NCBI GenBank assembly: GCA_022781985.1
Contig: JALESH010000063.1
Span: 1-64,000, forward strand
Source of the DNA: Lachnospiraceae bacterium
GTDB taxonomy: Bacteria; Bacillota; Clostridia; Lachnospirales; Lachnospiraceae
Direction of reading: 5' to 3'
DNA length: 64,000 nucleotides
The translations under genes were made by a program, and so were the position numbers. Shown here one piece after another: positions 35,715 through 45,125 of the stretch. Below the pieces are notes generated by a model. The model was given only the letters and a program-made list of their open reading frames with translations, was not told the origin of the DNA and did no database searches. The stretch's first letter is position 1. Every line of letters begins with the position of its first letter.

Positions 35715-36979
35715 AAAAAGCGAAAAGCCTGAGGGGAGAGATCACCGTACCCGGTGATAAATCCATCTCTCACCGGGCAGTCATGTTCGGTGCCCTTTCC
35801 CGGGGACGAACCGAGGTCAGGAACTTTCTGCAGGGAGCAGACTGTCTTTCCACCATCGGCTGCTTCCGGGAACTGGGTATCGAAATCGAAAACAGGGAGG
35901 ATGTGATCACCATTCATGGCAGGGGACTGGACGGATTGTCAGCACCCTCCCGCATCCTGGATGCAGGCAACAGCGGAACCACTACCAGACTGATTTCCGG
36001 CATACTTGCAGCCCAGCCCTTTGAAACCATCCTCACCGGCGACGCTTCTATCCGAAAGCGCCCCATGAGGCGCATTATAGAACCGCTGGCCATGATGGGC
36101 GCCGATATAGAAAGTATGGATGGGAACGGCTGTGCACCTTTGAAAATACACGGCACCTCCTTAAAGGGGATCCATTACCTCTCCAGGGTAGCCTCTGCAC
36201 AGGTGAAATCCGCCGTTCTCCTGGCCGGCCTGTATGCCGAGGGTGAAACCTCTGTTACAGAGCCGGTCCTCAGCCGAAACCATTCGGAAATCATGCTGGA
36301 GACCTTTGGAGCCCGGATTAGGGCAGAAGGAAACACGGTAACCATTTCTCCCAGACCCTGTCTGGAGGGCCGAAAAATCATTGTTCCGGGAGACATCTCC
36401 TCTGCTGCTTATTTTATTGCCGCCGGCCTTCTCGTTCCCGACTCCGATATTTTAATCCGAAATGTGGGCATCAATCCCACCCGTGACGGGATCCTGCGGG
36501 CAGCCAGAGCCATGGGCGGAAAGATCACTCTGCTGAACGAGAAGCATGAGGGAGAGCCTACCGCGGACATCCACGTGGTCTACAGCCCCCTGCAGGGAAC
36601 CGTGATCGAGGGAGATATCATCCCTGCTTTAATAGATGAGCTGCCTGTCATCGCCGTCATGGCTGCGGCCGCAGAGGGCACTACCATCATCAGGGATGCC
36701 GCAGAGCTGAAGGTCAAGGAATCTGACCGGATCCAGGTGGTGACAGAAAATCTCTCCGCCATGGGCTGTGACATCACCGCTACCGATGACGGCATGGTGA
36801 TCAACGGAGGCAGCCCACTGAAGGGTGCTTCTATCCTGTCCCACAATGACCACAGAATCGCCATGAGCTTTGCCATAGCCTCTCTGATTGCAGAAGGAGA
36901 AACAGTCATCAGGGACAGGGAATGCGTGACAATCAGCTACCCTGATTTTTATTCTGATCTGGCATCCTTATGCAGGTAA
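35705..36979 (+). CDS. aroA: 5-enolpyruvylshikimate-3-phosphate synthase
   Basis: A 424-residue enzyme joining shikimate-3-phosphate and phosphoenolpyruvate, the sixth shikimate step. The opening PGDKSISHRAVMFGAL carries the conserved Lys/Ser/Arg. NSGTTTRL is the PEP-site loop (Gly at the glyphosate-sensitive position followed by T-T-T-R), and RKRPMRR and KVKESDRI complete the active site. The length is typical. AGGAGG is followed by a nine-base gap to the ATG, which lies inside the end of tyrA. A strong terminator follows at 36998. Confidence 0.97.
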   Translation: MFLEKAKSLRGEITVPGDKSISHRAVMFGALSRGRTEVRNFLQGADCLSTIGCFRELGIEIENREDVITIHGRGLDGLSAPSRILDAGNSGTTTRLISGILAAQPFETILTGDASIRKRPMRRIIEPLAMMGADIESMDGNGCAPLKIHGTSLKGIHYLSRVASAQVKSAVLLAGLYAEGETSVTEPVLSRNHSEIMLETFGARIRAEGNTVTISPRPCLEGRKIIVPGDISSAAYFIAAGLLVPDSDILIRNVGINPTRDGILRAARAMGGKITLLNEKHEGEPTADIHVVYSPLQGTVIEGDIIPALIDELPVIAVMAAAAEGTTIIRDAAELKVKESDRIQVVTENLSAMGCDITATDDGMVINGGSPLKGASILSHNDHRIAMSFAIASLIAEGETVIRDRECVTISYPDFYSDLASLCR

Positions 36980-36997
36980 CTGTATATGCAGAAAGCG

Positions 36998-37050
36998 CCA
37001 GAGGGAGCAGCCGTCCTGTCTTACCGGCTGCTCCCTCTGGTTTTCTTTTT
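36998..37050 (+). terminator. Strong terminator of the aromatic operon
   Basis: A perfect 16-bp stem (36998-37013 with 37025-37040, starting CCAGAGGGAGC), 11-base loop, then TTTTCTTTTTG on the plus strand. Confidence 0.95.
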
Positions 37051-37063
37051 GTTTTTTTATGTC

Positions 37064-40000
37064 CTATTTGTATTTGTTGGCAAAGCGCATCAGCATAGCT
37101 GCACATTCTGCCCTGGTAGCCTCACCCTTTGGATCCAGGCGATAGCTGCCATCATCGTTTGGCTTGCCGCTGATCATTTTCACAGCCACGGCCCACCTCA
37201 TATAGCCGTCTGCCCAGCCGCTGACCTTCTCCACATCGGTGAAGGCATCCAGGCTGGCCGCCTCACTCACATCATATTTGCAGACCCTTTTGGCATATTC
37301 GTAAAGCATCTTCGCCATCTGCTCTCTGTTGATATTCTCATTGACGCCATAGTTTCCATCAGAAAAGCCCGTGACGATTCCCTTCTCATTGGCCCAGATT
37401 ACGGCATCACTGTACCATTTCCCTGCTTTTACATCGTCAAACCTATCGGTGAAGACCACCTTCTCCTGACCGCCCATACGGTGCAGCACAGTGGCGAACA
37501 TAGCTCTGGTCAGAGAACTGTCCGGATCAAAAAGCTTTGTACCGGATATGCCATTCATGATGCCGTTTTCATAGACATACTTCACACTCTCATATTTCCA
37601 GTGGTTTGCTATCACCTCTACATCAGTAAATGGCCAGGGCTTCGGCTTGGGCGGTTCCTCATCTCCTCCCTTAGCTGCAAAGCCTGCACTTACGATCACA
37701 TCCCCCTCCGGCATACGGAAGCTGTAGCTGCCGTCCGCTTCCCTTATCAGCTCCAGCTCTGCTCCATCCGCAGCTGCTGCAGATATGCTCTCCAGTTCAT
37801 ATCCCTCCGCCGAAGAAACTGTAAGCGTCACCTTCTCTCCCGGTGATGCGGGATTCATGCTGGCAGTCACCCTGCCATTGGCTTCTGAAGGAAGCTGGAT
37901 GGAATACTGTACCGGCTCAGGCTTCTCATTTTTTATGCTTTCCAGCGCCTGCTCCAGAAGAAGGCAGGCCGCCTCCGCCTCACTGACAGCAGCCTGCATA
38001 TTGTACCTGACTGCCCTTCCGAACACCGCTGCCTCCAGCAGCTCCTGCTCGGCCCTGCTGTGCACAGTCTCCTGATCCACCCCTTTCTCTGCCAGGATAG
38101 CCTCTGCCTCCAGCAGTTTTTCTGCCAGACTGGTTTTGTCTACATTTTCATAGATCAAAAATTCCTGGATCATATAGCCGCTTCCGTTGGATGCCTGACC
38201 CTGCAGCTTTACAAACTGTGTTTCAACAGGCTGGTCAAAGGATACCGTTGTGAGGAAATCCTGATTGCCGGTCACAGCCCTTGCCTCTGTAAATGTCCTG
38301 CCGTCCTCCGATGTGAGAATCTGGAAATCCCTTCCCTTTCCTCCATAGCGCCACTGGATCTGTACCTGGCTGACTCTTCTTTTTTCACCCAGATCGATGC
38401 ACAGAGAGCTGTCGTTGTGGTAGCCCTTCCAGTACGAGGCTCTCTCTGAGGTAGCTGTATCCATCTGCGCGGCTGCATCCTCCATCACCTCAAAGGCATC
38501 ACCGTCTATGGCCTTAAACGCCAACAGTGTCCTGCGCTCCGCATTGTCATAGGGATCTCCGGTCTTATAGGAGGTTCCTCCGGCATGGGTATTCTGGGCT
38601 ACATTGACCATATTGGCCAGTCTTTCCGAGGCACCCTCACAGTAGGCTGCCGCCTCCTCTGCGGAGAATGCCCTATTGTACACCTGCAGACGAGCCATCT
38701 CTCCATGAAGCCCCTCACCTATTTTTTCCAGCGGAAGGGGGAAGGAGGAGAAAAGGGTTGTAATGGCTCCCGGCGCCAGCCCATCCTGATTTTCCTTCTG
38801 AGAAAGGAAGGTCTGCAGCTCTCCGTTTACATACAGCCTGGTACCCTGGAAGGTTCCTACCAGCATGATTTTCACTGCAGTGCCGTCTGCTGGAATCTGA
38901 TAGCCAAGGTCACGGGTGAAATAATTTACGTCCGCTGACAGTTCCCCGTCCGCTGTGCCTTTGACCTGCAGACGGCCATCATAGCCGGATAATATGGAGG
39001 ATTCTCTCGTATTCCTTTCTCCCTCCTCCTGGCTGATCCGCAGCTCAAAAGCCACACTGTAGGGATAGCAGAGCGTCTTCAGAGGTGTGGTGATCTTTCC
39101 TCCCTGCAGGGTAAGGAAACCGTCCTCCGATACCTCTCCTGCTGTCTCCAGGGTGCCGTCATAGCCATTGCCGCTGGTATCATAGACCGTCCTGCCATCC
39201 GCTGAAAGGTTCTCAAAGTCATAGTCCAGCACCAATGAGCTCTTGGATGCCACTTCCATGGCAATCTCTGTGCCCGGTCCCTCTGCCAGACGGCTGGCTC
39301 TCAGCTCAAAGTTCTGGAAGGTATCCTCCTCTCCGGTGCCGTCCCAGGTCTTTTCACTGATGATGGAAACAGCACGGAGCACTCTCTGGTGAACATCTGC
39401 TTCGGTCATACCCTCCTGGCTCTGATCTCCCCAGATCACCGCCTTTGCTCCCAGCAGATTGGGCTCGCCCAGCAAGGTATCCGTATTGCCTCCGAATATA
39501 GCAGGGTTCCAATCATTAAACAGATATTCTGCATTGGGCACATCCCTCTGATCCCTTCCGGGATTTCCGTACACAAAAGCGTCCCTGCAGTTTACCACTC
39601 CATAGCCCTCCTGCACCCTCTGCTTGGCGTTGTCATAGTTGGAGTGCCAGATATCCAGCTGATAATGCTTCGCCAGATCCACCTCCGGAAAGAGGGTACC
39701 GGCGGTAGAAAACATGCTCGTTCCCGCTCCCCACATACGGAGCTGAGTCTCCTCACCCAGATTTCCCTGGATCACCTGCCTCATGCTCTCTGCAAACCTG
39801 GCAAAGCTGTCCTTGGGGCCATGATCCCAGTATTCGTCTGCACCGATATGTACCAGATCTCCGCTGATAACCGGATCCGTGCCTTCTGTATATTCGTTCC
39901 ACAGCGTTTGGGCAAACTGCAGCGCCCTGGCTGAATTGCTTCCGGCCAGATCCAACAGCTCCAGGCCGCCCTGGGTGTTTACTCCGCTTCCGGTATAGTG

Positions 40001-41920
40001 GATGCCTCCCTCCAGCCAATCAATATGATCCGGGTTTTCCTTAGCATACTTATTATAGAGCAGGGAATGGCCCGGCAGGTCAATCTCTGTCAGAAGGTAC
40101 ATCCCATTCGCCTCACAGAGCTCACTGAATTCTTTCCACTGCTCCTTTGTATAATGAGGATTTCCCTGATAATCCGCATTGTTCAAATAATAATCCCTGT
40201 TTACAAGATCTGCAGGGATCCCCGCCTTCTTCACCTCTGAGGTGAGGGAAGGGAAGCTTTCGGATTCCAGCCTGTGAAAGCCCATATGGGTCTCCTCACT
40301 GGCTGTATTGGTATTGGTATTGTCATTGTCATTGATATGCAGATGGAATTCGTTCATCTTATACCAGAGCATGATCTTTACATAGTCCTGAAGCTGCTGG
40401 TAACGGTAGGGAGTACGCGCCACATCCAGCATCAGCCCTCTCACCTCATAAGCAGGATAGTCCCTGATCATCCCCTTTGGAACCGCTCTCTTATCCTCAG
40501 CCTGATAAAGAATCTGCTCTGCCGTAATGGTTCCATAGAGACAGCCCTTATAGGAGGGTGCATAGATGTGAAGCCCTTCCTCATTGGTCACCATCACATA
40601 GCCTTCCTCCCCTACCTCATAGGTGTCAGCAGTCTGGGACTCTATGTAAATATCATTTGGACCGGTGGGTGCGGTACCGGAGCTTACGGTCAGATCCAGT
40701 CCGCTGATCTCCAGAAGATCCTCCTTCATATGGGCTGCAGCCTGTTCTATTCCCACCCCGCCCCTGTCATTATAGATAATTTTGGAGTCCTGCGTGAGAA
40801 CAAACTCTCCCCTGTAGCCATGCCACTCCTGGAGCGAAGGGATCACCTCCGGCTTGGCATTGGAGGAAACCTCCTGGAGGCCGAATTCCGTACCGTAGGC
40901 TGCTCTGTTGTCAGGGATCAGAATCTCCAGATTTTTCTCCGCATAATCCGCAGGATCCAATTGATTTTCCGCCCGGATCAGCAGCGTCACCCGGCGTTCT
41001 CCGATATTACGGCCGGTCAGTCTGCCCTCGTTGTCCACTACCCTTTCCTGGCTGCTGCCCTTTACCCGGATGCTGACGCCCGGCGTACTCTCACTGCCTG
41101 CTATCCTGATCCGGTTATTTTCCACAGTCAGGCTCTGGGCCGTGATGCCGGCCAGTACAGCATTCACATCCACATTGACACTGGTATCGAAGATCTCTAT
41201 CTCCCTCAGATTGATATTGTTGCCCGGTGCCTGTGCATTTACCTTTTCAAAATACACCAGCACATATCTCTGCAGCTTTTCCCCCGACAGGGCCGGTGTG
41301 GTATTGGCTGCTATGGTGTCGCTGTTCTCTGTGGAATTGGCTATATCCTGAGCTGCTCCATCAGGCTGGGTTCCATTCTGTACAAACCCATTGTAGGAAG
41401 CCCTGCTGACGGTAGCCAATACGGTGGGAAACTGCGCCAGATCCACGGTGCCCCCGGATGTGAGGGAGGAGGAAGCTGCCGTCCTGATCTCATACTTCAT
41501 GGGCCATACCTTGACATTGAACCAGAGCTTGATAGCCTGGATATCTATGGGCTGGGCATCTGCCCCCCTGTCAATCAGCAGCCACTGGGCTGTCTGTGCC
41601 TCCTCATCCTTTTCCGTGGAGGAGCCCCAGTCTTTCATATTTGCCGAGTTCCACTGGCTGTTCTGATTGCTGATACCGTCCACAACCAGCTCCGGGCCGC
41701 AATTATTCTGAACAGATGATGCAATTACTGACTTTCCCCTCACCACGTTAGTGCCGGAAATGACCACTCCGGCTGACTTCACATTCAGCTCTGTGTCCCC
41801 GCTTCTGTCTGAAATCTCTGTCTGTCCCGCTTCTCCTGCATATACCGGACTGCCCGATATGCCCACTGCCATAGCTGCTGCCAGCAGGAGGGCCATCACT
41901 TTCTTTAGACGTAACCTCAT
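37064..41920 (-). CDS. S-layer-anchored GH20 beta-N-acetylhexosaminidase, multidomain
   Basis: A 1618-residue secreted enzyme. In order: signal peptide (1-28), F5/8-type C carbohydrate-binding domain (about 55-250), a linker, the GH20 N-terminal domain (about 345-480) and the GH20 barrel (about 490-830). The barrel carries RGLMLDVARTPY and the catalytic Asp-Glu pair in LVHIGADEYWD near residue 693. These are followed by a LamG-like jelly roll (about 880-1080), a second F5/8-type C domain (about 1110-1230), a helical segment (about 1240-1300), a bacterial-repeat domain (about 1310-1390) and three S-layer-homology repeats (about 1430-1618). Family knowledge suggests release of terminal GlcNAc/GalNAc or lacto-N-biose from mucin or milk glycans; the exact glycan is unknown. 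The start has AGGAGG. Confidence 0.93.
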   Translation of the reverse strand: MRLRLKKVMALLLAAAMAVGISGSPVYAGEAGQTEISDRSGDTELNVKSAGVVISGTNVVRGKSVIASSVQNNCGPELVVDGISNQNSQWNSANMKDWGSSTEKDEEAQTAQWLLIDRGADAQPIDIQAIKLWFNVKVWPMKYEIRTAASSSLTSGGTVDLAQFPTVLATVSRASYNGFVQNGTQPDGAAQDIANSTENSDTIAANTTPALSGEKLQRYVLVYFEKVNAQAPGNNINLREIEIFDTSVNVDVNAVLAGITAQSLTVENNRIRIAGSESTPGVSIRVKGSSQERVVDNEGRLTGRNIGERRVTLLIRAENQLDPADYAEKNLEILIPDNRAAYGTEFGLQEVSSNAKPEVIPSLQEWHGYRGEFVLTQDSKIIYNDRGGVGIEQAAAHMKEDLLEISGLDLTVSSGTAPTGPNDIYIESQTADTYEVGEEGYVMVTNEEGLHIYAPSYKGCLYGTITAEQILYQAEDKRAVPKGMIRDYPAYEVRGLMLDVARTPYRYQQLQDYVKIMLWYKMNEFHLHINDNDNTNTNTASEETHMGFHRLESESFPSLTSEVKKAGIPADLVNRDYYLNNADYQGNPHYTKEQWKEFSELCEANGMYLLTEIDLPGHSLLYNKYAKENPDHIDWLEGGIHYTGSGVNTQGGLELLDLAGSNSARALQFAQTLWNEYTEGTDPVISGDLVHIGADEYWDHGPKDSFARFAESMRQVIQGNLGEETQLRMWGAGTSMFSTAGTLFPEVDLAKHYQLDIWHSNYDNAKQRVQEGYGVVNCRDAFVYGNPGRDQRDVPNAEYLFNDWNPAIFGGNTDTLLGEPNLLGAKAVIWGDQSQEGMTEADVHQRVLRAVSIISEKTWDGTGEEDTFQNFELRASRLAEGPGTEIAMEVASKSSLVLDYDFENLSADGRTVYDTSGNGYDGTLETAGEVSEDGFLTLQGGKITTPLKTLCYPYSVAFELRISQEEGERNTRESSILSGYDGRLQVKGTADGELSADVNYFTRDLGYQIPADGTAVKIMLVGTFQGTRLYVNGELQTFLSQKENQDGLAPGAITTLFSSFPLPLEKIGEGLHGEMARLQVYNRAFSAEEAAAYCEGASERLANMVNVAQNTHAGGTSYKTGDPYDNAERRTLLAFKAIDGDAFEVMEDAAAQMDTATSERASYWKGYHNDSSLCIDLGEKRRVSQVQIQWRYGGKGRDFQILTSEDGRTFTEARAVTGNQDFLTTVSFDQPVETQFVKLQGQASNGSGYMIQEFLIYENVDKTSLAEKLLEAEAILAEKGVDQETVHSRAEQELLEAAVFGRAVRYNMQAAVSEAEAACLLLEQALESIKNEKPEPVQYSIQLPSEANGRVTASMNPASPGEKVTLTVSSAEGYELESISAAAADGAELELIREADGSYSFRMPEGDVIVSAGFAAKGGDEEPPKPKPWPFTDVEVIANHWKYESVKYVYENGIMNGISGTKLFDPDSSLTRAMFATVLHRMGGQEKVVFTDRFDDVKAGKWYSDAVIWANEKGIVTGFSDGNYGVNENINREQMAKMLYEYAKRVCKYDVSEAASLDAFTDVEKVSGWADGYMRWAVAVKMISGKPNDDGSYRLDPKGEATRAECAAMLMRFANKYK

Positions 41921-41961
41921 ACATTAACCTCCTATTTTTCATACCTTCAACCATAAAATCC

Positions 41962-42000
41962 AAAGAGCAGCCAGACTGCCTAATGCCTGACTGCTCTCTT
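41962..42000 (-). terminator. Terminator of the carboxyltransferase operon
   Basis: On the minus strand GAGCAGTCAG... pairs with CTGGCTGCTC (one mismatch), followed by TTTGGATTTTA. It lies between the operon end at 42027 and the GH20 start at 41920. Confidence 0.7.
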
Positions 42001-42026
42001 TTGCCCTATAGACCGAAGCAACCTGC

Positions 42027-43454
42027 TTAAACGGGATAAGCCCCATTCTTTGTATCAGCCTGTGTCATATCCACCTTTTGCTGCTGTGCCTGGCGATACT
42101 TAAAGAAATCTGTAGCCACCTGAGGGAACAGGGCATAGGACAACACATCCTCATCCTGCTGCTTCCATTCTTTCATCTCTGCCTCCAGCTTGCTCAGCTC
42201 ATTTTCAATCAGATCAGCCGGACGGCAGGTTATTCTCTTTTCACCGGGAATCACCTTGTCTATAATCTTCTGGTTCATCGGTTTAACCGTCTGTCCATAC
42301 TCTCCCCGAAGCACCGCCTTCGTCTCCTTGGTAGCCATCTTGTACCGTTCGCCCATCAGTACGTTGAACACTGCCTGCGTACCCACGATCTGAGAGGAAG
42401 GCGTAACCAGGGGCGGCTCACCCAGATCCTTTCGCACCTCAGGAATCTCCTTCAGCACATCGTAGTATTTATCCTCTGCATTCTGTTCCTTGAGCTGGCT
42501 CACCATGTTGGAAAGCATACCGCCCGGCACCTGGTAAAGAAGTGTCTTGATATCCACACCCATAACCTTGGGATTGAGAAGCCCGTTAGCCAGACATTCA
42601 TCCCTGTAAGGCCTGAAATAGTCTGCAATCTCCGCCAGAAGATTCTGGTCGTAGCCTGTATCATAGGGTGTTCCCTTAAAAGTCTCCACCATAACCTCTG
42701 TTGCAGGCTGTGAGGTACCCAGAGCAAAGGGAGAAATCGCACAGTCGATCACATCCACACCTGCCTCTACAGCCTTCAGGTAGGTCATGCTTGCCACACC
42801 GGAGGTGTAGTGTGTATGAAGCTGGATCGGAAGCTTGGTTGCCTTCTTCATGGCAGTGATCATCTCTGTGGCCTTATAGGGCACCAGCAGGCCTGCCATA
42901 TCCTTGATGCAGATGGAATCCGCTCCCATCTCTTCAATCTTTTTCGCCATATCTACCCAGTAGTCCAGCGTATAGGCATCACCCAGGGTATAGGAAAGAG
43001 CAATCTGCGCATGGCCTCTTCCCTCTCTCTTCTTGATATTGTTGGTAGCCTTAACAGCCTCCTGCAGATTGCGGAGATCATTCAGGCAGTCAAAAATTCT
43101 GATGATATCAATGCCGTTGGCAACGGATTTCTCTACGAAATAATCTACCACATCGTCCGCATAGGGTCTGTAGCCTAAAATATTCTGTCCCCTGAAGAGC
43201 ATCTGAAGCTTGGTATTCTTAAAGCCGTTCCTCAGCTTTCTCAGCCTCTCCCAGGGATCCTCCTTCAGGAAACGCAGGGAAGCGTCAAAGGTAGCCCCTC
43301 CCCAGCATTCTACTGCATGATAGCCCACCTTATCCATCTTATCCACGATGGGAAGCATCATTTCGGTAGGCATTCTGGTTGCAATCAGGGACTGATGAGC
43401 ATCACGGAGAACGGTTTCCATAATTCCAATCGGTTTTTTTGCTTGTTGTGCCAT
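42027..43454 (-). CDS. oadA: Oxaloacetate decarboxylase alpha-type / pyruvate carboxyltransferase subunit (lacking biotin domain)
   Basis: A 475-residue carboxyltransferase of the OadA/PycB (5S) family. METVLRDAHQSLIATR opens the TIM barrel with its metal Asp; GGATFDASLRFL, the carboxylated-lysine region CIKDMAGLL, and QLHTHYTSG with metal His residues are intact. The C-terminal PYC_OADA domain is present. It ends near residue 475 with no biotinyl domain; the biotin carrier is the separate protein at 44683. The substrate is oxaloacetate/pyruvate. AGGAGG lies upstream. It is the last gene of the operon. Confidence 0.92.
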   Translation of the reverse strand: MAQQAKKPIGIMETVLRDAHQSLIATRMPTEMMLPIVDKMDKVGYHAVECWGGATFDASLRFLKEDPWERLRKLRNGFKNTKLQMLFRGQNILGYRPYADDVVDYFVEKSVANGIDIIRIFDCLNDLRNLQEAVKATNNIKKREGRGHAQIALSYTLGDAYTLDYWVDMAKKIEEMGADSICIKDMAGLLVPYKATEMITAMKKATKLPIQLHTHYTSGVASMTYLKAVEAGVDVIDCAISPFALGTSQPATEVMVETFKGTPYDTGYDQNLLAEIADYFRPYRDECLANGLLNPKVMGVDIKTLLYQVPGGMLSNMVSQLKEQNAEDKYYDVLKEIPEVRKDLGEPPLVTPSSQIVGTQAVFNVLMGERYKMATKETKAVLRGEYGQTVKPMNQKIIDKVIPGEKRITCRPADLIENELSKLEAEMKEWKQQDEDVLSYALFPQVATDFFKYRQAQQQKVDMTQADTKNGAYPV

Positions 43455-43480
43455 TTCATATTCCTCCTGTCAATTTTCTG

Positions 43481-44632
43481 TTAAAATACTCCAAACACTG
43501 CCATAAAAGTACCTGCTGCTACTGCAGTACCGATCACTCCGGCAACATTAGGCCCCATTGCATGCATGAGCAGAAAGTTCGTAGGATCCGCTTCCGCTCC
43601 CACCTTCTGTGAAACCCTGGCTGCCATGGGAACCGCAGACACACCTGCAGAACCGATCAGAGGATTTACCTTTCCATGGGTAATGATACACATCAGCTTT
43701 CCAAAGAGTACACCTGCAGCCGTACCAAAGGCAAACGCAATCAGGCCCAGGGCTACGATTTTCAGAGTATCTATGTTAAGGAAGGCTTCCGCACTTGTAG
43801 TAGCGCCCACAGAGGTTCCAAGCAGGATAACAACGATATACATAAGGGCATTGGATGCCGTATCTGTGAGCTGCCTTACCACGCCGGACTCCCTGAACAG
43901 GTTTCCAAGCATCAGCATACCTACCAGAGGAGCCGTGGTTGGAAGAATCAGAGACACAACGATGGTAACAATGATGGGGAACAGAATCTTCTCCAGCTTG
44001 GAAACCGGACGAAGCTGTGCCATCTTGATCTTTCTTTCTTTTTCCGTGGTCAGCAGGCGCATGATAGGCGGCTGGATGATGGGCACCAGTGACATATAGG
44101 AATATGCTGCCACTGCGATAGGCCCAAGAAGCGCCGTCTGCTGCAGCTTGCCTGCCAGGAAAATGGAGGTAGGACCGTCAGCACCGCCGATGATGGAAAT
44201 TGCTGCCGCTGCCTTGTCGTTGAAGCCTAGGGCAATGGCGCCAAAATAAGCTGCAAAGATACCGAACTGGGCTGCCGCACCCAGCAGGAAGCTCTTAGGA
44301 TTGGCGATCAGCGGACCAAAATCCGTCATGGCACCCACACCCATAAAAATCAGGGAAGGAAGGATCGCCCACTCGTCCAAGAGATAGAAGTAATAAAGCA
44401 AACCGCCGACTCCGTTAGGAGATTCTTCCGTCGACATCATGATATCGGGATAGATATTGACCAGCAGCATACCAAATGCTATCGGAAGCAAGAGCAATGG
44501 CTCAAAGCCTTTTGCGATAGCAAGATAAAGAAATACACAAGCCACTGCAATCATCAGGTAGTTTCCCCAGGTAAGATTGAAGAAAGCCGTCTGATGCACC
44601 AGATTGTCTAATGTATTTACTATATAATCCAT
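43481..44632 (-). CDS. oadB: Sodium-pumping decarboxylase beta subunit (OadB/GcdB/MmdB)
   Basis: A 383-residue integral membrane protein with about nine to eleven segments. It decarboxylates carboxybiotin and exports Na+ with the energy released. The family signatures are [15 protein letters not shown], the central [17 protein letters not shown] and the C-terminal [14 protein letters not shown] and [13 protein letters not shown]. Length and motifs are typical and nothing is missing. CAGGAGG lies upstream of the ATG. It sits between the biotin carrier and the OadA-type gene. Confidence 0.95.
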   Translation of the reverse strand: MDYIVNTLDNLVHQTAFFNLTWGNYLMIAVACVFLYLAIAKGFEPLLLLPIAFGMLLVNIYPDIMMSTEESPNGVGGLLYYFYLLDEWAILPSLIFMGVGAMTDFGPLIANPKSFLLGAAAQFGIFAAYFGAIALGFNDKAAAAISIIGGADGPTSIFLAGKLQQTALLGPIAVAAYSYMSLVPIIQPPIMRLLTTEKERKIKMAQLRPVSKLEKILFPIIVTIVVSLILPTTAPLVGMLMLGNLFRESGVVRQLTDTASNALMYIVVILLGTSVGATTSAEAFLNIDTLKIVALGLIAFAFGTAAGVLFGKLMCIITHGKVNPLIGSAGVSAVPMAARVSQKVGAEADPTNFLLMHAMGPNVAGVIGTAVAAGTFMAVFGVF

Positions 44633-44682
44633 TAGTTTGACCTCCTGTTGTAATTAACAAATGCCCCCTCTGCAGGCATGGT

Positions 44683-45063
44683 TTAGTTTAATGTTGCCAG
44701 CAGTGCTCCTGCTTCCACTGCATCACCAACAGATACGTCAATACTTGCTACCGTACCATCCTGAGGAGCAACAACAGGAATCTCCATCTTCATGGCCTCC
44801 AGTATAATCACGGTATCTCCGGTCTTTACTGCCTGGCCAACCTTTGCTTCAACTGCAAATACCTTACCGGCTGCGCCGGCCTCTACCTTTATGCTGCCAG
44901 CGCCGCCGGCTGCTGCCCTGGGCGCAGGTGCAGGTGCCGCCTTAGGCGCCGCAGGTGCTGCCTTGGGTGCCGCAGGCGCCGCTGCCGGCCTTCCTGCCGA
45001 TGCGCCCTCCTCTACTACTACATCATATACGTTGCCATTTACGGTAATGGTATAATTTTTCAT
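44683..45063 (-). CDS. Biotin carrier protein of the decarboxylase/transcarboxylase
   Basis: A 126-residue biotin carboxyl carrier (1.3S/gamma-type). A short N-terminal strand region (1-25) is followed by an Ala/Pro hinge (26-52, repeats of AAPKAAP) and a biotinyl domain (55-126) with the biotinylated Lys92 in EAMKMEIP. The hinge lets the carrier swing between the carboxyltransferases and the OadB subunit. GGAGG lies upstream of the ATG. Confidence 0.95.
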   Translation of the reverse strand: MKNYTITVNGNVYDVVVEEGASAGRPAAAPAAPKAAPAAPKAAPAPAPRAAAGGAGSIKVEAGAAGKVFAVEAKVGQAVKTGDTVIILEAMKMEIPVVAPQDGTVASIDVSVGDAVEAGALLATLN

Positions 45064-45125
45064 TCTGATCTTCCTCCTATATTATCCGTTATTCACTCAT
45101 TTCACTGTTTCTTTATTAAATGATT

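Noticed and set aside
36986-37846. Plus-strand open frame of 286 codons opposite the S-layer-homology end of the GH20 gene
   Set aside because: It starts within the terminator of the aromatic operon and runs antisense to clear SLH repeats.
40274-41719. Plus-strand open frame of about 480 codons opposite the GH20 gene
   Set aside because: Antisense to a gene with clear domains; no ribosome site or promoter.
44640-44660. TTGTTAATTACAA as a possible Rex operator before oadB
   Set aside because: It lacks the spacing of the Rex consensus (TTGTTAA-N4-TTAACAA) and lies inside an operon.
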